From Magnetococcales bacterium (GTDB lineage Bacteria > Pseudomonadota > Magnetococcia > Magnetococcales > Magnetaquicoccaceae), in the NCBI GenBank assembly GCA_015231755.1, contig JADGAZ010000009.1:88130-152129 (forward strand): a stretch of 64,000 nucleotides of DNA, written 5' to 3'. Both the position numbers and the translations under genes were made by a program. The first letter of the stretch is position 1. The number at the start of each line of letters is the position of its first letter. Shown in pieces: positions 9,032 to 17,786 of the stretch. The notes below the pieces were generated by a model that saw only the letters and a list, made by a program, of their open reading frames with translations, did not search any database and was not told the origin of the DNA.

Positions 9032-9202
9032 ATGCAAAGAAACGAGAATCAGGAGTCGAATTCGATAGAGGAGCCGGTGCCAGGAATGCAGCAGTTGTTG
9101 GACAATCCATTTATGTTGTTGTTCATTGGTGTGCTGTTTCCAACGGTTTTCTATATCTTGTGGGGGATCATGGAGATCATTTCAATCCCTGCGGTTAAAT
9201 AA
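9032..9202 (+). CDS. Small single-helix membrane protein, likely accessory oxidase subunit
   Basis: A 56-residue protein with a charged N-terminus and one clear membrane helix (about residues 27-50, FMLLFIGVLFPTVFYILWGI). ATG 9032 has a GAGGGA ribosome site; the longer frame from 8966 has no such site. It directly precedes oxidase subunit II. Small one-helix polypeptides (subunit IIa or CbaD-like) accompany B-family, ba3-type oxidases, so a structural role in this oxidase is likely. The sequence itself is too short to prove homology. Confidence 0.6.
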   Translation: MQRNENQESNSIEEPVPGMQQLLDNPFMLLFIGVLFPTVFYILWGIMEIISIPAVK

Positions 9203-9257
9203 AATTTAACAAACAAGGAACTTCTATGCGCAACAATCAAGGAAGGAGGGTTACCGT

Positions 9258-9794
9258 ATGAGCATTCTGCCTCCCTCGCAGAAAATCTGGTGGAAAGAAC
9301 CGATCCACGGCATCGAAATGATGTGGATCATCCTGGCATTGATCTGGTGTCTGGTGCTGTTCTTGTGGATGCCTTATTGGCATGTGTATGGAAAACAGAA
9401 TCTTTCCAATGAATCCTACAAGACCTCCCCCGAGAAATTCGAGTCCAAGGCCAACGCCATGGCCAAGGAACACACGGTGCGGACCGATACCAAATCCAAC
9501 ATTCCAGTGGTGCATCCTCCTGCGGGTAGCGATGTCTATCTGTTGGGTCGCATGTGGCAGTGGTGGCCGATCCTGGAGCTGGAAAAAAACAAGACCTACC
9601 GCCTGCACATCTCCTCACTGGACTGGCAGCATGGTTTTTCTTTGCAACCCACCAATATCAATCTGCAAATCCTTCCGGGATACGAGACGGTGGTGACCAT
9701 TACCCCAGACCAATCCGGTGAGTTCGCCGTTGTCTGCAATGAATTTTGCGGCGTCGGCCATCACACCATGTTGGGCAAGATCTACGTGAAATAG
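9258..9794 (+). CDS. coxB: Heme-copper oxidase subunit II with CuA site
   Basis: The 178-residue protein has one N-terminal membrane helix (about 18-40) and a periplasmic cupredoxin domain. The CuA ligands are present: His in SSLDWQHGF and the C-x3-C-x3-H-x2-M pattern in CNEFCGVGHHTM. It receives electrons from cytochrome c or a copper protein and passes them to subunit I. The single helix and short length are those of B-family (ba3-like) enzymes rather than the two-helix A-family type. ATG 9258 has a very strong GGAAGGAGGG ribosome site. Subunit I starts 15 nt downstream. Confidence 0.93.
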   Translation: MSILPPSQKIWWKEPIHGIEMMWIILALIWCLVLFLWMPYWHVYGKQNLSNESYKTSPEKFESKANAMAKEHTVRTDTKSNIPVVHPPAGSDVYLLGRMWQWWPILELEKNKTYRLHISSLDWQHGFSLQPTNINLQILPGYETVVTITPDQSGEFAVVCNEFCGVGHHTMLGKIYVK

Positions 9795-9808
9795 GGAGTC
9801 GATCACAC

Positions 9809-11539
9809 ATGGCCGCCAAGATGTTTCGTCAATGCCCGGATTCGGGCCTGTTCTTCCACAAATCCGCCGAGTCCCTCATGAAGGCCCACGCCGTTTTGGG
9901 TGTGGTCTATCTGCTGGTCGGTGGCTTCCTCGGGCTGCTGGTCGCGTTGACCCGCATGCCCTCGTTGCATCTCCTGAGTGCCGAGGATTTTTATCTGGCT
10001 CTTTCCATCCATGGAACGGCCATTCTCATCTTCTGGATCATCTTTTTTGAAATGGCGGTGCTTTATTTCGCCGCCTCGACCCTGCTTCGCTGTCGTCCGG
10101 CCACCCCGGGCATCGGCTGGGTCGGGTTCCTGCTCATGGTGATCGGCTCTGTCCTGGTGATGACCGCCTTCTTCCGGGGCAACTCCAGCGTCATGTTCAC
10201 CTCCTATGTGCCCATGCCCGCCGAGCCGATCTTTTACCTGGGCTTGATCCTCTTCGCCGTGGGGGCGTTGATCGGATGTTTCATCTTTCTGGGTACTCTG
10301 GTCATCGCCAGACAGGAAAAAACCTACGACGGCTCCGTTCCTCTGGTGACCTTCGGCGCCTTGACCGCCGCCATCATCGCCATCTTCACCATCGCCTCCG
10401 GCGCGGTCATCCTCATCCCCACGTGGCTGTGGTCGTTGGGTTTCATCAATCACATCGATCCGTTGATGTACCGCACCGTCTGGTGGGCTTTGGGTCACTC
10501 CTCCCAGCAGATCAACGTGGCGGCTCACGTCTCCATCTGGTATGCCGTCGCCGCCATTCTGTTCGGCGCCCGGCCCATGTCTGAAAAGGTCAGCCGTACC
10601 GCCTTTCTGCTTTACATCCTCTTCCTGCAACTGGCCAGCGCCCATCACATCCTGGCCGATCCCGGCGTCAGCTCCACCTGGAAGGTCTTCAACACCAGCT
10701 ATGCCATGTATCTGGCCGTGCTCGCCAGCATGGTCCATGGCTTGACCGTTCCGGGCTGTATCGAAGTGGCCCAACGCAAGAAAGGCTTCAACAACGGCCT
10801 GTTCGAGTGGCTCAAAAAGGCTCCCTGGGCCAATCCGGTCTTCTCCGGCATGTTCATCGCCATGATCATCTTTGGCTTCATCGGCGGCATCACCGGTGTG
10901 GTCATGGGTACCGAACAGATCAACCTGATCATCCACAACACCATCTTCGTGCCTGGTCACTTCCACGCCACCGTGGCGGTGGGCACGACCCTGACCTTCA
11001 TGGCCATCACCTACTTCCTGATCCCGGTCTTGTTCCGTCGTGAACTGATCTGGCCCACCGCCTGCAAATGGCAACCCTACATCTTTGGCGGCGGCATGTT
11101 GATCTTGAGCCTCTTCCTGTTGGGTGCGGGCACCTTGGGGGTTCCCCGTCGTCACTGGGACATCAACTTCTCCGACGCCCTGTTGCAGTTCCAGTTCGCC
11201 GGAACGGCCATCACCATGCTGGGCATCGCCGGTTTCGGTGGATTCCTGGCTGCGGTGGGTGGTGCCCTCTTCTGCCTGATCGCCGTCGGTTCCCTGATCT
11301 TCGGCAAACGCCTGGATCCGGGCGCCAGCCTGTTCAGCAGCTTTGGCTTCCCCATGGCTTCCTCCTGCTACAACGTCGAACGTCCGGGCAAACTGGGGCT
11401 CGCCCCGGTGGAACAGACCGGTGACGGCGGAGTCCAGGCCAAGGGTACGTTCGTGTTGGCTCTGGTCTTTCTGGCTTCCTTCGTCGTATACTTCTTCATC
11501 AATGCCAAGTATCTTTCGTCCATCTGGCCGATGGGCTGA
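9809..11539 (+). CDS. coxA: Heme-copper oxidase subunit I (B-family)
   Basis: The 576-residue, about 13-helix protein reduces O2 to water. Recognisable parts are the early helix with HGTAILIFWIIFFEM (low-spin heme ligand region), WWALGHSSQQINVAAHV and ASAHHILADPGVSS (CuB region), and HNTIFVPGHFHATVAVG, whose HxH carries the two heme ligands of helix X. The PGHFHATV form is typical of B-type oxidases. The CuB helix motif GHSSQQ differs from the usual HPEVY, so I am less sure of the exact subfamily. ATG 9809 has GGGAG upstream; the frame opens earlier but inside coxB. No subunit III gene is present in the operon. Confidence 0.9.
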   Translation: MAAKMFRQCPDSGLFFHKSAESLMKAHAVLGVVYLLVGGFLGLLVALTRMPSLHLLSAEDFYLALSIHGTAILIFWIIFFEMAVLYFAASTLLRCRPATPGIGWVGFLLMVIGSVLVMTAFFRGNSSVMFTSYVPMPAEPIFYLGLILFAVGALIGCFIFLGTLVIARQEKTYDGSVPLVTFGALTAAIIAIFTIASGAVILIPTWLWSLGFINHIDPLMYRTVWWALGHSSQQINVAAHVSIWYAVAAILFGARPMSEKVSRTAFLLYILFLQLASAHHILADPGVSSTWKVFNTSYAMYLAVLASMVHGLTVPGCIEVAQRKKGFNNGLFEWLKKAPWANPVFSGMFIAMIIFGFIGGITGVVMGTEQINLIIHNTIFVPGHFHATVAVGTTLTFMAITYFLIPVLFRRELIWPTACKWQPYIFGGGMLILSLFLLGAGTLGVPRRHWDINFSDALLQFQFAGTAITMLGIAGFGGFLAAVGGALFCLIAVGSLIFGKRLDPGASLFSSFGFPMASSCYNVERPGKLGLAPVEQTGDGGVQAKGTFVLALVFLASFVVYFFINAKYLSSIWPMG

Positions 11540-11550
11540 TCTTGTCAAAT

Positions 11551-11576
11551 CCGGGGTGGGTTTCGGCCCACCCCGG
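11551..11576 (+). terminator. Strong hairpin between coxA and ctaB
   Basis: A perfect 10-bp stem (CCGGGGTGGG / CCCACCCCGG) with the loop TTTCGG begins 11 nt after the coxA stop. There is no long T-run after it (GCCTGTTTG). It could be a partial terminator, or an mRNA-stabilising hairpin that sets the ratio of structural subunits to assembly factors. Confidence 0.55.
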
Positions 11577-11599
11577 GCCTGTTTGCCTCCAGGAATGGT

Positions 11600-12553
11600 G
11601 TGATTGATTTTTCCATTTTTATGATGATCGGGAATGTACGGAACATGGCCATGTTGTCCTCGCTCAGGCAGATTCTCGTTTTGTTCAAGCTGCGCATCGG
11701 CGTGGCCATGGCCATGACCGCCGGGGCCGGGATTCTGGCCATGCCCGGACCCGCGCCAGCGGCGGGACAGATCACCTTGTTGATTCTGGCTGTGCTGCTC
11801 TCCGCGGGGGCCGCGGGGGGGCTGAACCACTATCACGACTACGACATCGACCGCTTGATGGATCGGACCCGCAATCGACCCTTTGTCACCGGAGCTTTGC
11901 GCCGTTCGCCTTTCTGGCTGCTTTTTTTCGCCCTGTTGCTGCTGGTCCCCGTGGCCCTGGTGTGGCACTATATCAATCCGGTCGCCGCGATCCATGTGTT
12001 CATGGGAGCCTTTTTTTATGGTGTGGTCTATACCGTCTGGCTCAAGCGTCGCACTTGGCTCAACATCGTCATCGGTGGATTGGCGGGCAGCTTCGCCATT
12101 CTTTCCGGAACCGCGATTCTCCATCCCCAACCCACTCCGTTGGCCCTGTCGTTGGCCTTCATCCTGTTTTTGTGGACGCCGCCCCATTTCTGGAGTCTGG
12201 CCATCGCCTTGAAGAAAGACTATCTGGATGCGGGCATCCCCATGCTTCCCGTGGTGGCGGGGGAGGCCCGGGCCGCCCGTACCGTGTTTTTCAATACCGT
12301 GTTGCTGGCGTTGGCCTCTTTGCTGCCGCTCTTTTTCGGCATGGGGTGGATCTATCTGGTGGGCGCCCTGATGGGCAGCACGGTCTTTCTGATGAAAAGC
12401 TGGCTGTTGGTGCGTCATCCCACGTCGGATCAGGCCATGATCAGCTTTCGGGCCTCCCTGATTCAACTGGCGCTCTTTTTGACGGCCATCTATATCGAAG
12501 GGGGTTTCTTCCAGACGCCACCCGCCAAGGGTGTGTTGGTGGCACTGCTGTAG
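11600..12553 (+). CDS. ctaB: Protoheme IX farnesyltransferase (heme O synthase)
   Basis: The roughly 317-residue, nine-helix UbiA-family prenyltransferase adds a farnesyl group to heme B to give heme O, needed for o- or a-type hemes in the oxidase encoded upstream. The Asp-rich motif NHYHDYDIDRLMDRTRNRP, and the second region YTVWLKRRTWLNIVIGGLAGSF followed by WTPPHFWSLAIALKKDY, are diagnostic. GTG 11600 follows AGGA; in-frame ATG codons at 11621 and 11645 are alternatives and would only shorten the N-terminus. It lies between coxA and the SCO-family gene, the usual assembly-factor neighbourhood. Confidence 0.92.
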   Translation: MIDFSIFMMIGNVRNMAMLSSLRQILVLFKLRIGVAMAMTAGAGILAMPGPAPAAGQITLLILAVLLSAGAAGGLNHYHDYDIDRLMDRTRNRPFVTGALRRSPFWLLFFALLLLVPVALVWHYINPVAAIHVFMGAFFYGVVYTVWLKRRTWLNIVIGGLAGSFAILSGTAILHPQPTPLALSLAFILFLWTPPHFWSLAIALKKDYLDAGIPMLPVVAGEARAARTVFFNTVLLALASLLPLFFGMGWIYLVGALMGSTVFLMKSWLLVRHPTSDQAMISFRASLIQLALFLTAIYIEGGFFQTPPAKGVLVALL

Positions 12554-12600
12554 GCTGTGCTGTCTCGCTTTTTTCTCCTTTGTCTGCAACGTGGTGGATC

Positions 12601-13461
12601 GTGCCCTGGTTAGACTCCTCCCCTTTCTGGCGGCGTCGGAGTGTGGTGCCGACCCTGCTCCTCGGATGGCTTTGCGTTTTTCCGGCCTGGGCCGAGGCCC
12701 CGGTCGGGAAGGGACGTGATCCGGTCTTTGAGAGCCGGGTGGCCCTGGAGACCAGTCAGGCCGCCCTGGGTCGCACCCTCGAAGCCTATACCTTGACCGA
12801 TCCCGAAGGCAAAAAGGTCGAATTGTCCTCTTTTCTGGGCAAGCCCCTGGTGATCAGCCTGATCTATACCAGTTGCTACCATACCTGTTCGGTCTCCACC
12901 CGGTTTTTGGCCTCGGTGGTGGACAAGGCCCGGGAGACCTTCGGGGCGCAAAGCTTTCAGGTGGTCAGCATCGGCTTCGACACCCGCTACGACACCCCGA
13001 AAGCCATGGCCGCCTTCGCCCGACAGCAGGGCATCGCCGCGCAACCCGACTGGAGCTTCCTGAGCGCCTCCCCGGAGACCATGGTACGCTTGACCCATCA
13101 ATTGGGCTTTGTTTTCGCCCCCTCTCCCAAGGGATTCGACCATCTGGTGCAAGCCACCATCGTCGATGCCAAGGGGGTGGTCTATCGTCAGGTGTATGGG
13201 GAGTCCTTCCAGACCCAACTGCTTACCGAACCCTTGCGAACCCTGATCCTGGGAACCCCTCCCACGGAGGCCGAAACCCCGGTGGACGAACTGGTGCGCC
13301 GGGTTCGGTTCTTCTGCACCACCTATGACCCCAATACCGACTCCTACCGTTTTGATTATTCACTGTTCATCGGGCTTTTTTGCGGCGGATCGGTCATTCT
13401 GGGCACCTTCTTTTTTCTGCTGCGGGAGTGGTGGTATGCCCGCAAAAAGAGGCGCGACTGA
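12601..13461 (+). CDS. SCO1/SenC-family copper chaperone with C-terminal membrane anchor
   Basis: The 286-residue protein has a signal peptide-like start (an Arg triplet followed by VVPTLLLGWLCVFPAWAEA), a thioredoxin-fold domain with the copper-binding C-x3-C (YTSCYHTCS) and the distal His in KGFDHLVQ, and a C-terminal membrane helix (about 255-278) followed by a basic tail. SCO proteins deliver copper to the CuA centre of subunit II, which fits the operon. GTG 12601 is preceded by GGTGG; the frame is open upstream inside ctaB. A C-terminal anchor in addition to the signal sequence is less common than the single N-terminal anchor. Confidence 0.88.
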   Translation: MPWLDSSPFWRRRSVVPTLLLGWLCVFPAWAEAPVGKGRDPVFESRVALETSQAALGRTLEAYTLTDPEGKKVELSSFLGKPLVISLIYTSCYHTCSVSTRFLASVVDKARETFGAQSFQVVSIGFDTRYDTPKAMAAFARQQGIAAQPDWSFLSASPETMVRLTHQLGFVFAPSPKGFDHLVQATIVDAKGVVYRQVYGESFQTQLLTEPLRTLILGTPPTEAETPVDELVRRVRFFCTTYDPNTDSYRFDYSLFIGLFCGGSVILGTFFFLLREWWYARKKRRD

Positions 13462-13588
13462 CAGATTCGGGCTGGACGTTTTTGACGCCTTGTCGGTAAC
13501 TGCTTGACAATCCAACCGAAGACTGCTTGGCAGGGAAAATGCTATCTATTAGCTCGAACAGCGTAACCCTTGCCTTGCGGAGTCAATC

Positions 13589-13780
13589 ATGGAGACTTTG
13601 AGGATTATTTCAAAGAAAAACGATTACGAAATTTACGATACTATAGAAAAAATGACCGTGATTAAAGGAATAGAGACGTATCAGACCGCTCTGATACTGC
13701 AAAGAAAGCTGATGAAACTCAAGCAGGATGCGGCTGTTTATTCCGTGCGTCCGACCCACCACCGCGCCAACATGGGCTAG
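13589..13780 (+). CDS. Small hypothetical protein, AT-rich coding
   Basis: A 63-residue ORF with ATG after GCGGAG. The product is charged and largely helical with no membrane segment (METLRIISKKNDYE then a QRKLMKLKQDAAVY helix). Base use is clearly more AT-rich than its neighbours. It sits between the end of the oxidase operon and the uracil-DNA glycosylase gene, 39 nt before the latter. I do not recognise a family. The good ribosome site makes it plausible as a real gene. Confidence 0.45.
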   Translation: METLRIISKKNDYEIYDTIEKMTVIKGIETYQTALILQRKLMKLKQDAAVYSVRPTHHRANMG

Positions 13781-13819
13781 CCGATTTCAAGAACCGTTCG
13801 ACTCCCAAGGGAGAGTGAT

Positions 13820-14698
13820 ATGGACCTGGGGGCTGCCTTGCTGGCCACCCTGCGGTATTGGCGGGAGTGCGGAATCGACCGGCTCTCCGGAGAGAGTTAT
13901 GGCTGGAAAGAGGCCAATCGTCTGACCGGTCCTCTCTTCCCTGCCAGACCGCAACCCCAGTTCATGCCTCCCGCCACCCCGGCGCCACGGGTGGTCGCAG
14001 TTCCAGCCGTTCCGGTTGTGCCTGGATCGCTCCAGACTCGGGTTGCTCCCCGGGTGGAGCCTGTTCCCTCTGCCGCCTCACCCTCATTGGATCGATTTCT
14101 CACCCCCGCGGTGGCGGTGGAGGAGCGGGGAGTGCTGTTTCAGGGGTGGGCGCGTCAGGTTTCCCAATGTCAGCAGTGCGGGCTTTCCTTGACCCGTCAG
14201 GGGGCGATTTATGGCGCCGGCCCTCCGGATGCCCCGGTGGTCTGGATCGCCGACGCCCCCAGCGCAGCGGATGAACGGGCCGGTTTTCCCTTTGGCGGGG
14301 AGACCCGGGAGCTGTTTTCCGGAATGGTCCGGGCCGCCGGATGGCAGCGGGGAGAGGTTTATACGACCTATATAATCAAATGTCGCCCCCCCGGGGATCG
14401 CACCCCCCGGTCCGACGAGATCCGCCAGTGTCAGGGATACTGGATTCAGGAGTTGGAGACCTTGCGCCCCAAAGCCATCGTGGCCTTGGGCAAGGTGGTG
14501 GTGGAAACGTTGCTGGGACCGACGGATCAACTGGCCCGTGCCCGGGGCAAGGTTCACTCCTGGCGGGGGGTGCCGTTGATCGTCGCCTATCATCCCGCCT
14601 ACTGCCTGCGTTCCCCTCTGGCCAAACGGGCCATGTGGGAGGATTTGATCCGGTTGAGAAAGGTTTGGGAAGGCTTGAATCCTGCGGAATATCCTTAG
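13820..14698 (+). CDS. Uracil-DNA glycosylase, family 4-like, with Fe-S cluster cysteines
   Basis: The 292-residue protein has a short N-terminal domain, a Pro/Val-rich linker (about 40-90), then a UDG superfamily domain. Four cysteines expected to hold a [4Fe-4S] cluster are present (C117, C120, C188, C204), and YHPAYCLRSPL matches family 4/5 motif 2. The first catalytic motif, usually GEAPG-xx-E-xx-GxPFVG, reads ADAPSAADERAGFPFGG, so Gly-Glu is replaced by Ala-Asp and the next Gly by Ser. It probably removes uracil from DNA, but the altered motif leaves some doubt about activity or substrate. ATG 13820 follows GGGAG. It is one of several base-repair genes in this window. Confidence 0.85.
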   Translation: MDLGAALLATLRYWRECGIDRLSGESYGWKEANRLTGPLFPARPQPQFMPPATPAPRVVAVPAVPVVPGSLQTRVAPRVEPVPSAASPSLDRFLTPAVAVEERGVLFQGWARQVSQCQQCGLSLTRQGAIYGAGPPDAPVVWIADAPSAADERAGFPFGGETRELFSGMVRAAGWQRGEVYTTYIIKCRPPGDRTPRSDEIRQCQGYWIQELETLRPKAIVALGKVVVETLLGPTDQLARARGKVHSWRGVPLIVAYHPAYCLRSPLAKRAMWEDLIRLRKVWEGLNPAEYP

Positions 14699-14710
14699 AA
14701 GCGGCTGTTT

Positions 14711-15502
14711 TTAGCTTTTTTCGTATTCCCCATCCAGATCGGTCAGCACCTCATAACCGGTGGGGGTGATCAGGATGGTATGCTCGAACTGGGCCGAGAG
14801 GGAGTGGTCTTTCGTGACCACGGTCCATTTGTCAGGCATCAGGCGGATGTCGGCTTTGCCCAAATTGATCATCGGTTCGATGGTGAAGATCATGCCGGGT
14901 TTGAGTTCCGGGCCTCGTGGAAGTTTGTCGCCGTTTTCCTTGGTGATGTAGTGCAGCACGGCGGGTTCTTCATGGAACTCCCGACCGATGCCATGGCCGC
15001 AGTATTCCCGCACCACCGTGCAGCGATAATAGTCGGCCACCGCCTCGATGGCCGCGCCGATATCCCCGAAGTATCCCTTGGGACGCAACGCCCGGATGCC
15101 GGCATCCAGACATTTTTTGGCGATCTGGACGATTTTTTCCCCTTTGGGGGAGGGGGTGCCGACGTGATAGGTCTTGTTGGTATCGCCATGCACACCGTTC
15201 AGGTAGGCGGTCACGTCGATGTTGACGATATCCCCGGCCCGTAGCGTTCTGGGTCCGGGAATACCGTGGCACACCTGCTGGTTGACCGAGGTGCAGATCG
15301 ACTTGGGAAAACCCCTATAGTTGAGAGGGGAAGGACGGGCATTGTTGTCGATCAGAAAATCGTGACACAGATCATTGAGTTGCTGGGTGGTGACGCCCGG
15401 CTGAACATGGGGTTCGATCATCTTCAAGGTGAGCGCCGCCAGTTGGCAGGAGGCGCGCATCAACTCGATCTCTTCGGCGGTTTTGATCTTGATGGCAGGC
15501 AT
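14711..15502 (-). CDS. map: Methionine aminopeptidase, type I
   Basis: The 263-residue enzyme removes the initiator Met from nascent proteins. The metal ligands are all visible: two Asp in NIDVTAYLNGVHGDTNKTY, His in EYCGHGIGREFHEEP, Glu in FTIEPMI and Glu in SAQFEHTILIT; the substrate His is in VCHGIPG. It has no N-terminal zinc-binding extension. It starts only 5 nt after the stop of the upstream PDZ-protein gene, so the two are cotranscribed, with weak ribosome binding of its own. It converges on the UDG gene with a 12-nt gap. Confidence 0.95.
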   Translation of the reverse strand: MPAIKIKTAEEIELMRASCQLAALTLKMIEPHVQPGVTTQQLNDLCHDFLIDNNARPSPLNYRGFPKSICTSVNQQVCHGIPGPRTLRAGDIVNIDVTAYLNGVHGDTNKTYHVGTPSPKGEKIVQIAKKCLDAGIRALRPKGYFGDIGAAIEAVADYYRCTVVREYCGHGIGREFHEEPAVLHYITKENGDKLPRGPELKPGMIFTIEPMINLGKADIRLMPDKWTVVTKDHSLSAQFEHTILITPTGYEVLTDLDGEYEKS

Positions 15503-15507
15503 GATCT

Positions 15508-16440
15508 TTAAGGGGTTCCTCTCACGGGGTCGGCATCGGGGTGTTGTGTCGCGGGGGGCGCGGCCAATTGGGCCTGGGAGTCGATCAGTTGGCCGTTGCG
15601 GTTGAGGGTCACTTCGATCAGATCGCCGGGACGAAAGCCGCGCAGAATGCGCGCCATGGCCCGGGGGGAGGAGACCGATTGTCCATTCAAGGAGATGATC
15701 ATGTCGCCGGCTTTCATGCCGGCCTTTTCTCCGGGTCCGCCGGGGGCCACTCTGGTCAGCACCACCCCATGGGTCGAAAGTTCCGGGGCCACGCCCATCC
15801 AGGCGGTGGGGGGCGGTTCCGGCGGTTCGGCGGCGGGAGCGGCCCGTTCCCGGAGCGCAGGTTCGGACAGAGGCGGGGGTTGATGGCCTTCCGACCGGCC
15901 CGGTGGAGTGGCAGCCTGGGGGGGCGGGGATTCGGGTATGGGCGCGGGGGGCGGCAACGCGCCCGGTGGCGGTTCACGGCCCGGATCCTGGAGGGAGTTG
16001 GGGGGGGGGAACGGGGGGGAAGCGGGCCAGGGTTCGGAACGGTGCCAGATCTTTCCGGAGTTGGATTCCAGGGGTTCGACGGGGCGCCCTTCCGGAAACC
16101 GGGAGGGGTGATTGTTGCTGTCGTCCGGGATGATTTTGATCTCTTTTTCCTCCCCTTTGCGCACCACGGTCAGGCGCAGTTCCTTGTCGGGGGTGGCGTT
16201 TTCCACAACCGTCAGGAAGTGGGGCAGAGAGGTGATGGGTTTGCCGTCCGCCTTGATCAGGATGTCGTTTCTGGCCAGACCGGCCTTGTCCGCCGGACCG
16301 TCTTTGAGGATCTCGCCGATCTGCACCCCTTCCGGGGTTTGAACCGTGATCCCCAGCCATCCCCCGGCCAGGGCCGGAGAGGCGATCCCAAGGGACAGAA
16401 TCGAAAGCACGGATGCAATCCGGGTGGAAAAGCGCGTCAT
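15508..16440 (-). CDS. Exported protein with two PDZ domains and a Pro-rich linker
   Basis: The 310-residue protein has a signal peptide (MTRFSTRIASVLSILSLGIASPALA) and a PDZ domain (about 27-105: GGWLGITVQTPEG ... GPADKAGLARNDILIKADGKPI). A long Pro/Glu-rich linker (about 120-210) leads to a second PDZ domain (about 212-290: GVVLTRVAPGGPGEKAGMKAGDMIISLNGQSV). There is no protease domain, so it is a periplasmic scaffold or adaptor, not a DegP-type protease. ATG 16440 has a GGAGG site 8 nt upstream. It shares a transcript with map and is divergent from carA. Confidence 0.8.
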   Translation of the reverse strand: MTRFSTRIASVLSILSLGIASPALAGGWLGITVQTPEGVQIGEILKDGPADKAGLARNDILIKADGKPITSLPHFLTVVENATPDKELRLTVVRKGEEKEIKIIPDDSNNHPSRFPEGRPVEPLESNSGKIWHRSEPWPASPPFPPPNSLQDPGREPPPGALPPPAPIPESPPPQAATPPGRSEGHQPPPLSEPALRERAAPAAEPPEPPPTAWMGVAPELSTHGVVLTRVAPGGPGEKAGMKAGDMIISLNGQSVSSPRAMARILRGFRPGDLIEVTLNRNGQLIDSQAQLAAPPATQHPDADPVRGTP

Positions 16441-16537
16441 GGGTGGGGCCTCCGGTGCGTGAGCAACGATGGATCGGGTACGATGGATTCGGCGCGCTTC
16501 AAAGAATAGAGGGATTTTTGAGGCGCGTCCACCCGCG

Positions 16538-16566
16538 TTGACTTTGGGGTGGTGCAGGGGTATAAA
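16538..16566 (+). promoter_or_regulatory. Sigma70-type promoter for the carAB operon
   Basis: TTGACT (16538-16543), a 17-nt spacer, then TATAAA (16561-16566). Both elements are one base from consensus with ideal spacing. Transcription would start near 16573, giving a leader of about 65 nt before carA. No second copy or arginine/pyrimidine operator is obvious. Confidence 0.75.
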
Positions 16567-16636
16567 TGATAGTTGATCCAAGGAATGGCTTGGACCATGG
16601 ATGGGGATTCCGGCAACGATTGCGAAGGATGGTCGC

Positions 16637-17785
16637 ATGGCAAACGACAACGGGCGGGCTGTGCTGGTGCTGGAGGATGGAACCCGATTTGACGGGGTCT
16701 CCTTCGGCGCGAGCGGCGAACAGGTGGGAGAGGTCTGTTTCAACAGTTCCATGACCGGCTATCAGGAGATCATCACCGATCCTTCCTATGCGGGTCAGAT
16801 CGTGACCATGACGGCGCCGCAGATTGGCAATGTGGGGGTCAACCCCGAGGACATGGAGTCGGAACGACCCAGGATTCGCGGGTTTGTGGTCAAAGAAAAT
16901 GCCCGGCTGCTCTCCAATTGGCGCGCCGCCGAGACCTTGAGCGCCTTCCTGACACGACACGGCGTGCCGGCCATCGAGGGGATCGACACCCGGCGTCTGG
17001 TGAATCACCTGCGGGAAAACGGCGCGCAACGGGGTGTGCTGTCCACCGTGGATTTCGACACCGGTTCCCTGGTGGCCAAGGCCCGGGCTTGGCCGGGTCT
17101 GACCGGGATGGATCTCACCCCGGAGGTGACCTGTGGGGCCGCTCACCACTGGACCGATGGGCCGATTGCCTGGAAAAGCGACATCTGGAGTACAGCCGAA
17201 AGCCGAAGCGCGGACCAGCCCGCGGCGGGCAAACGGGTGGTGGCCCTGGATTTCGGGATCAAGCGCAACATCCTGCGGGGGTTGGTGTCGGTGGGATGCG
17301 ACGTGTGGGTGCTTCCGGCCACAGCCACCCTGGAGGAAATTCTGGCCTTGCAACCCGCTGGGGTGTTTCTGTCCAACGGTCCCGGAGACCCGGAGGCGGT
17401 GCATCACGGCATCGGGGTGATCCGGCAGGTGCTCCAGCGTGATCTGCCTGTGTTCGGTATCTGTCTGGGGCATCAAATGCTCTGTCTGGCCCTGGGGGCC
17501 AAAACCCGAAAATTGAAATTCGGTCATCGGGGGGGCAACCATCCGGTGAAAAATCTTCAGACCGGCCAGGTGGAAGTCACCTCCCAGAACCATGGCTTCG
17601 TGGTGGAATCCGACGGATTGCCGGCGGATCTGGAAGTGACCCATCTCTCTTTGTTCGACGGGACCGTGGAGGGGGTGCGGTTGCGTTCGGCCCCGGTTTT
17701 TTCGGTCCAATACCATCCCGAGGCCAGTCCCGGACCCCATGATGCCCATTATCTGTTCCGTCAATTTGCGGAGCTGCTAGCGTAA
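16637..17785 (+). CDS. carA: Carbamoyl-phosphate synthase small (glutaminase) subunit
   Basis: The 382-residue length equals that of the E. coli enzyme. The C-terminal class I glutamine amidotransferase has the nucleophile in [10 protein letters not shown] and the His/Glu pair in [12 protein letters not shown]; the N-terminal part carries [19 protein letters not shown]. It hydrolyses glutamine and channels ammonia to CarB for arginine and pyrimidine synthesis. I used ATG 16637 (AAGGATGG upstream); an in-frame ATG at 16601 would add 12 residues. carB starts one base after the carA stop. Confidence 0.96.
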   Translation: MANDNGRAVLVLEDGTRFDGVSFGASGEQVGEVCFNSSMTGYQEIITDPSYAGQIVTMTAPQIGNVGVNPEDMESERPRIRGFVVKENARLLSNWRAAETLSAFLTRHGVPAIEGIDTRRLVNHLRENGAQRGVLSTVDFDTGSLVAKARAWPGLTGMDLTPEVTCGAAHHWTDGPIAWKSDIWSTAESRSADQPAAGKRVVALDFGIKRNILRGLVSVGCDVWVLPATATLEEILALQPAGVFLSNGPGDPEAVHHGIGVIRQVLQRDLPVFGICLGHQMLCLALGAKTRKLKFGHRGGNHPVKNLQTGQVEVTSQNHGFVVESDGLPADLEVTHLSLFDGTVEGVRLRSAPVFSVQYHPEASPGPHDAHYLFRQFAELLA

Positions 17786-17786
17786 C

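Noticed and set aside
13504..13548. A promoter for the small AT-rich gene (TTGACA with TATCTA)
   Set aside because: The elements are 33 nt apart, far from the required spacing of about 17.
15508..16440. A DegP/HtrA-type serine protease
   Set aside because: Two PDZ domains are present but there is no trypsin-like domain or GNSGG motif.
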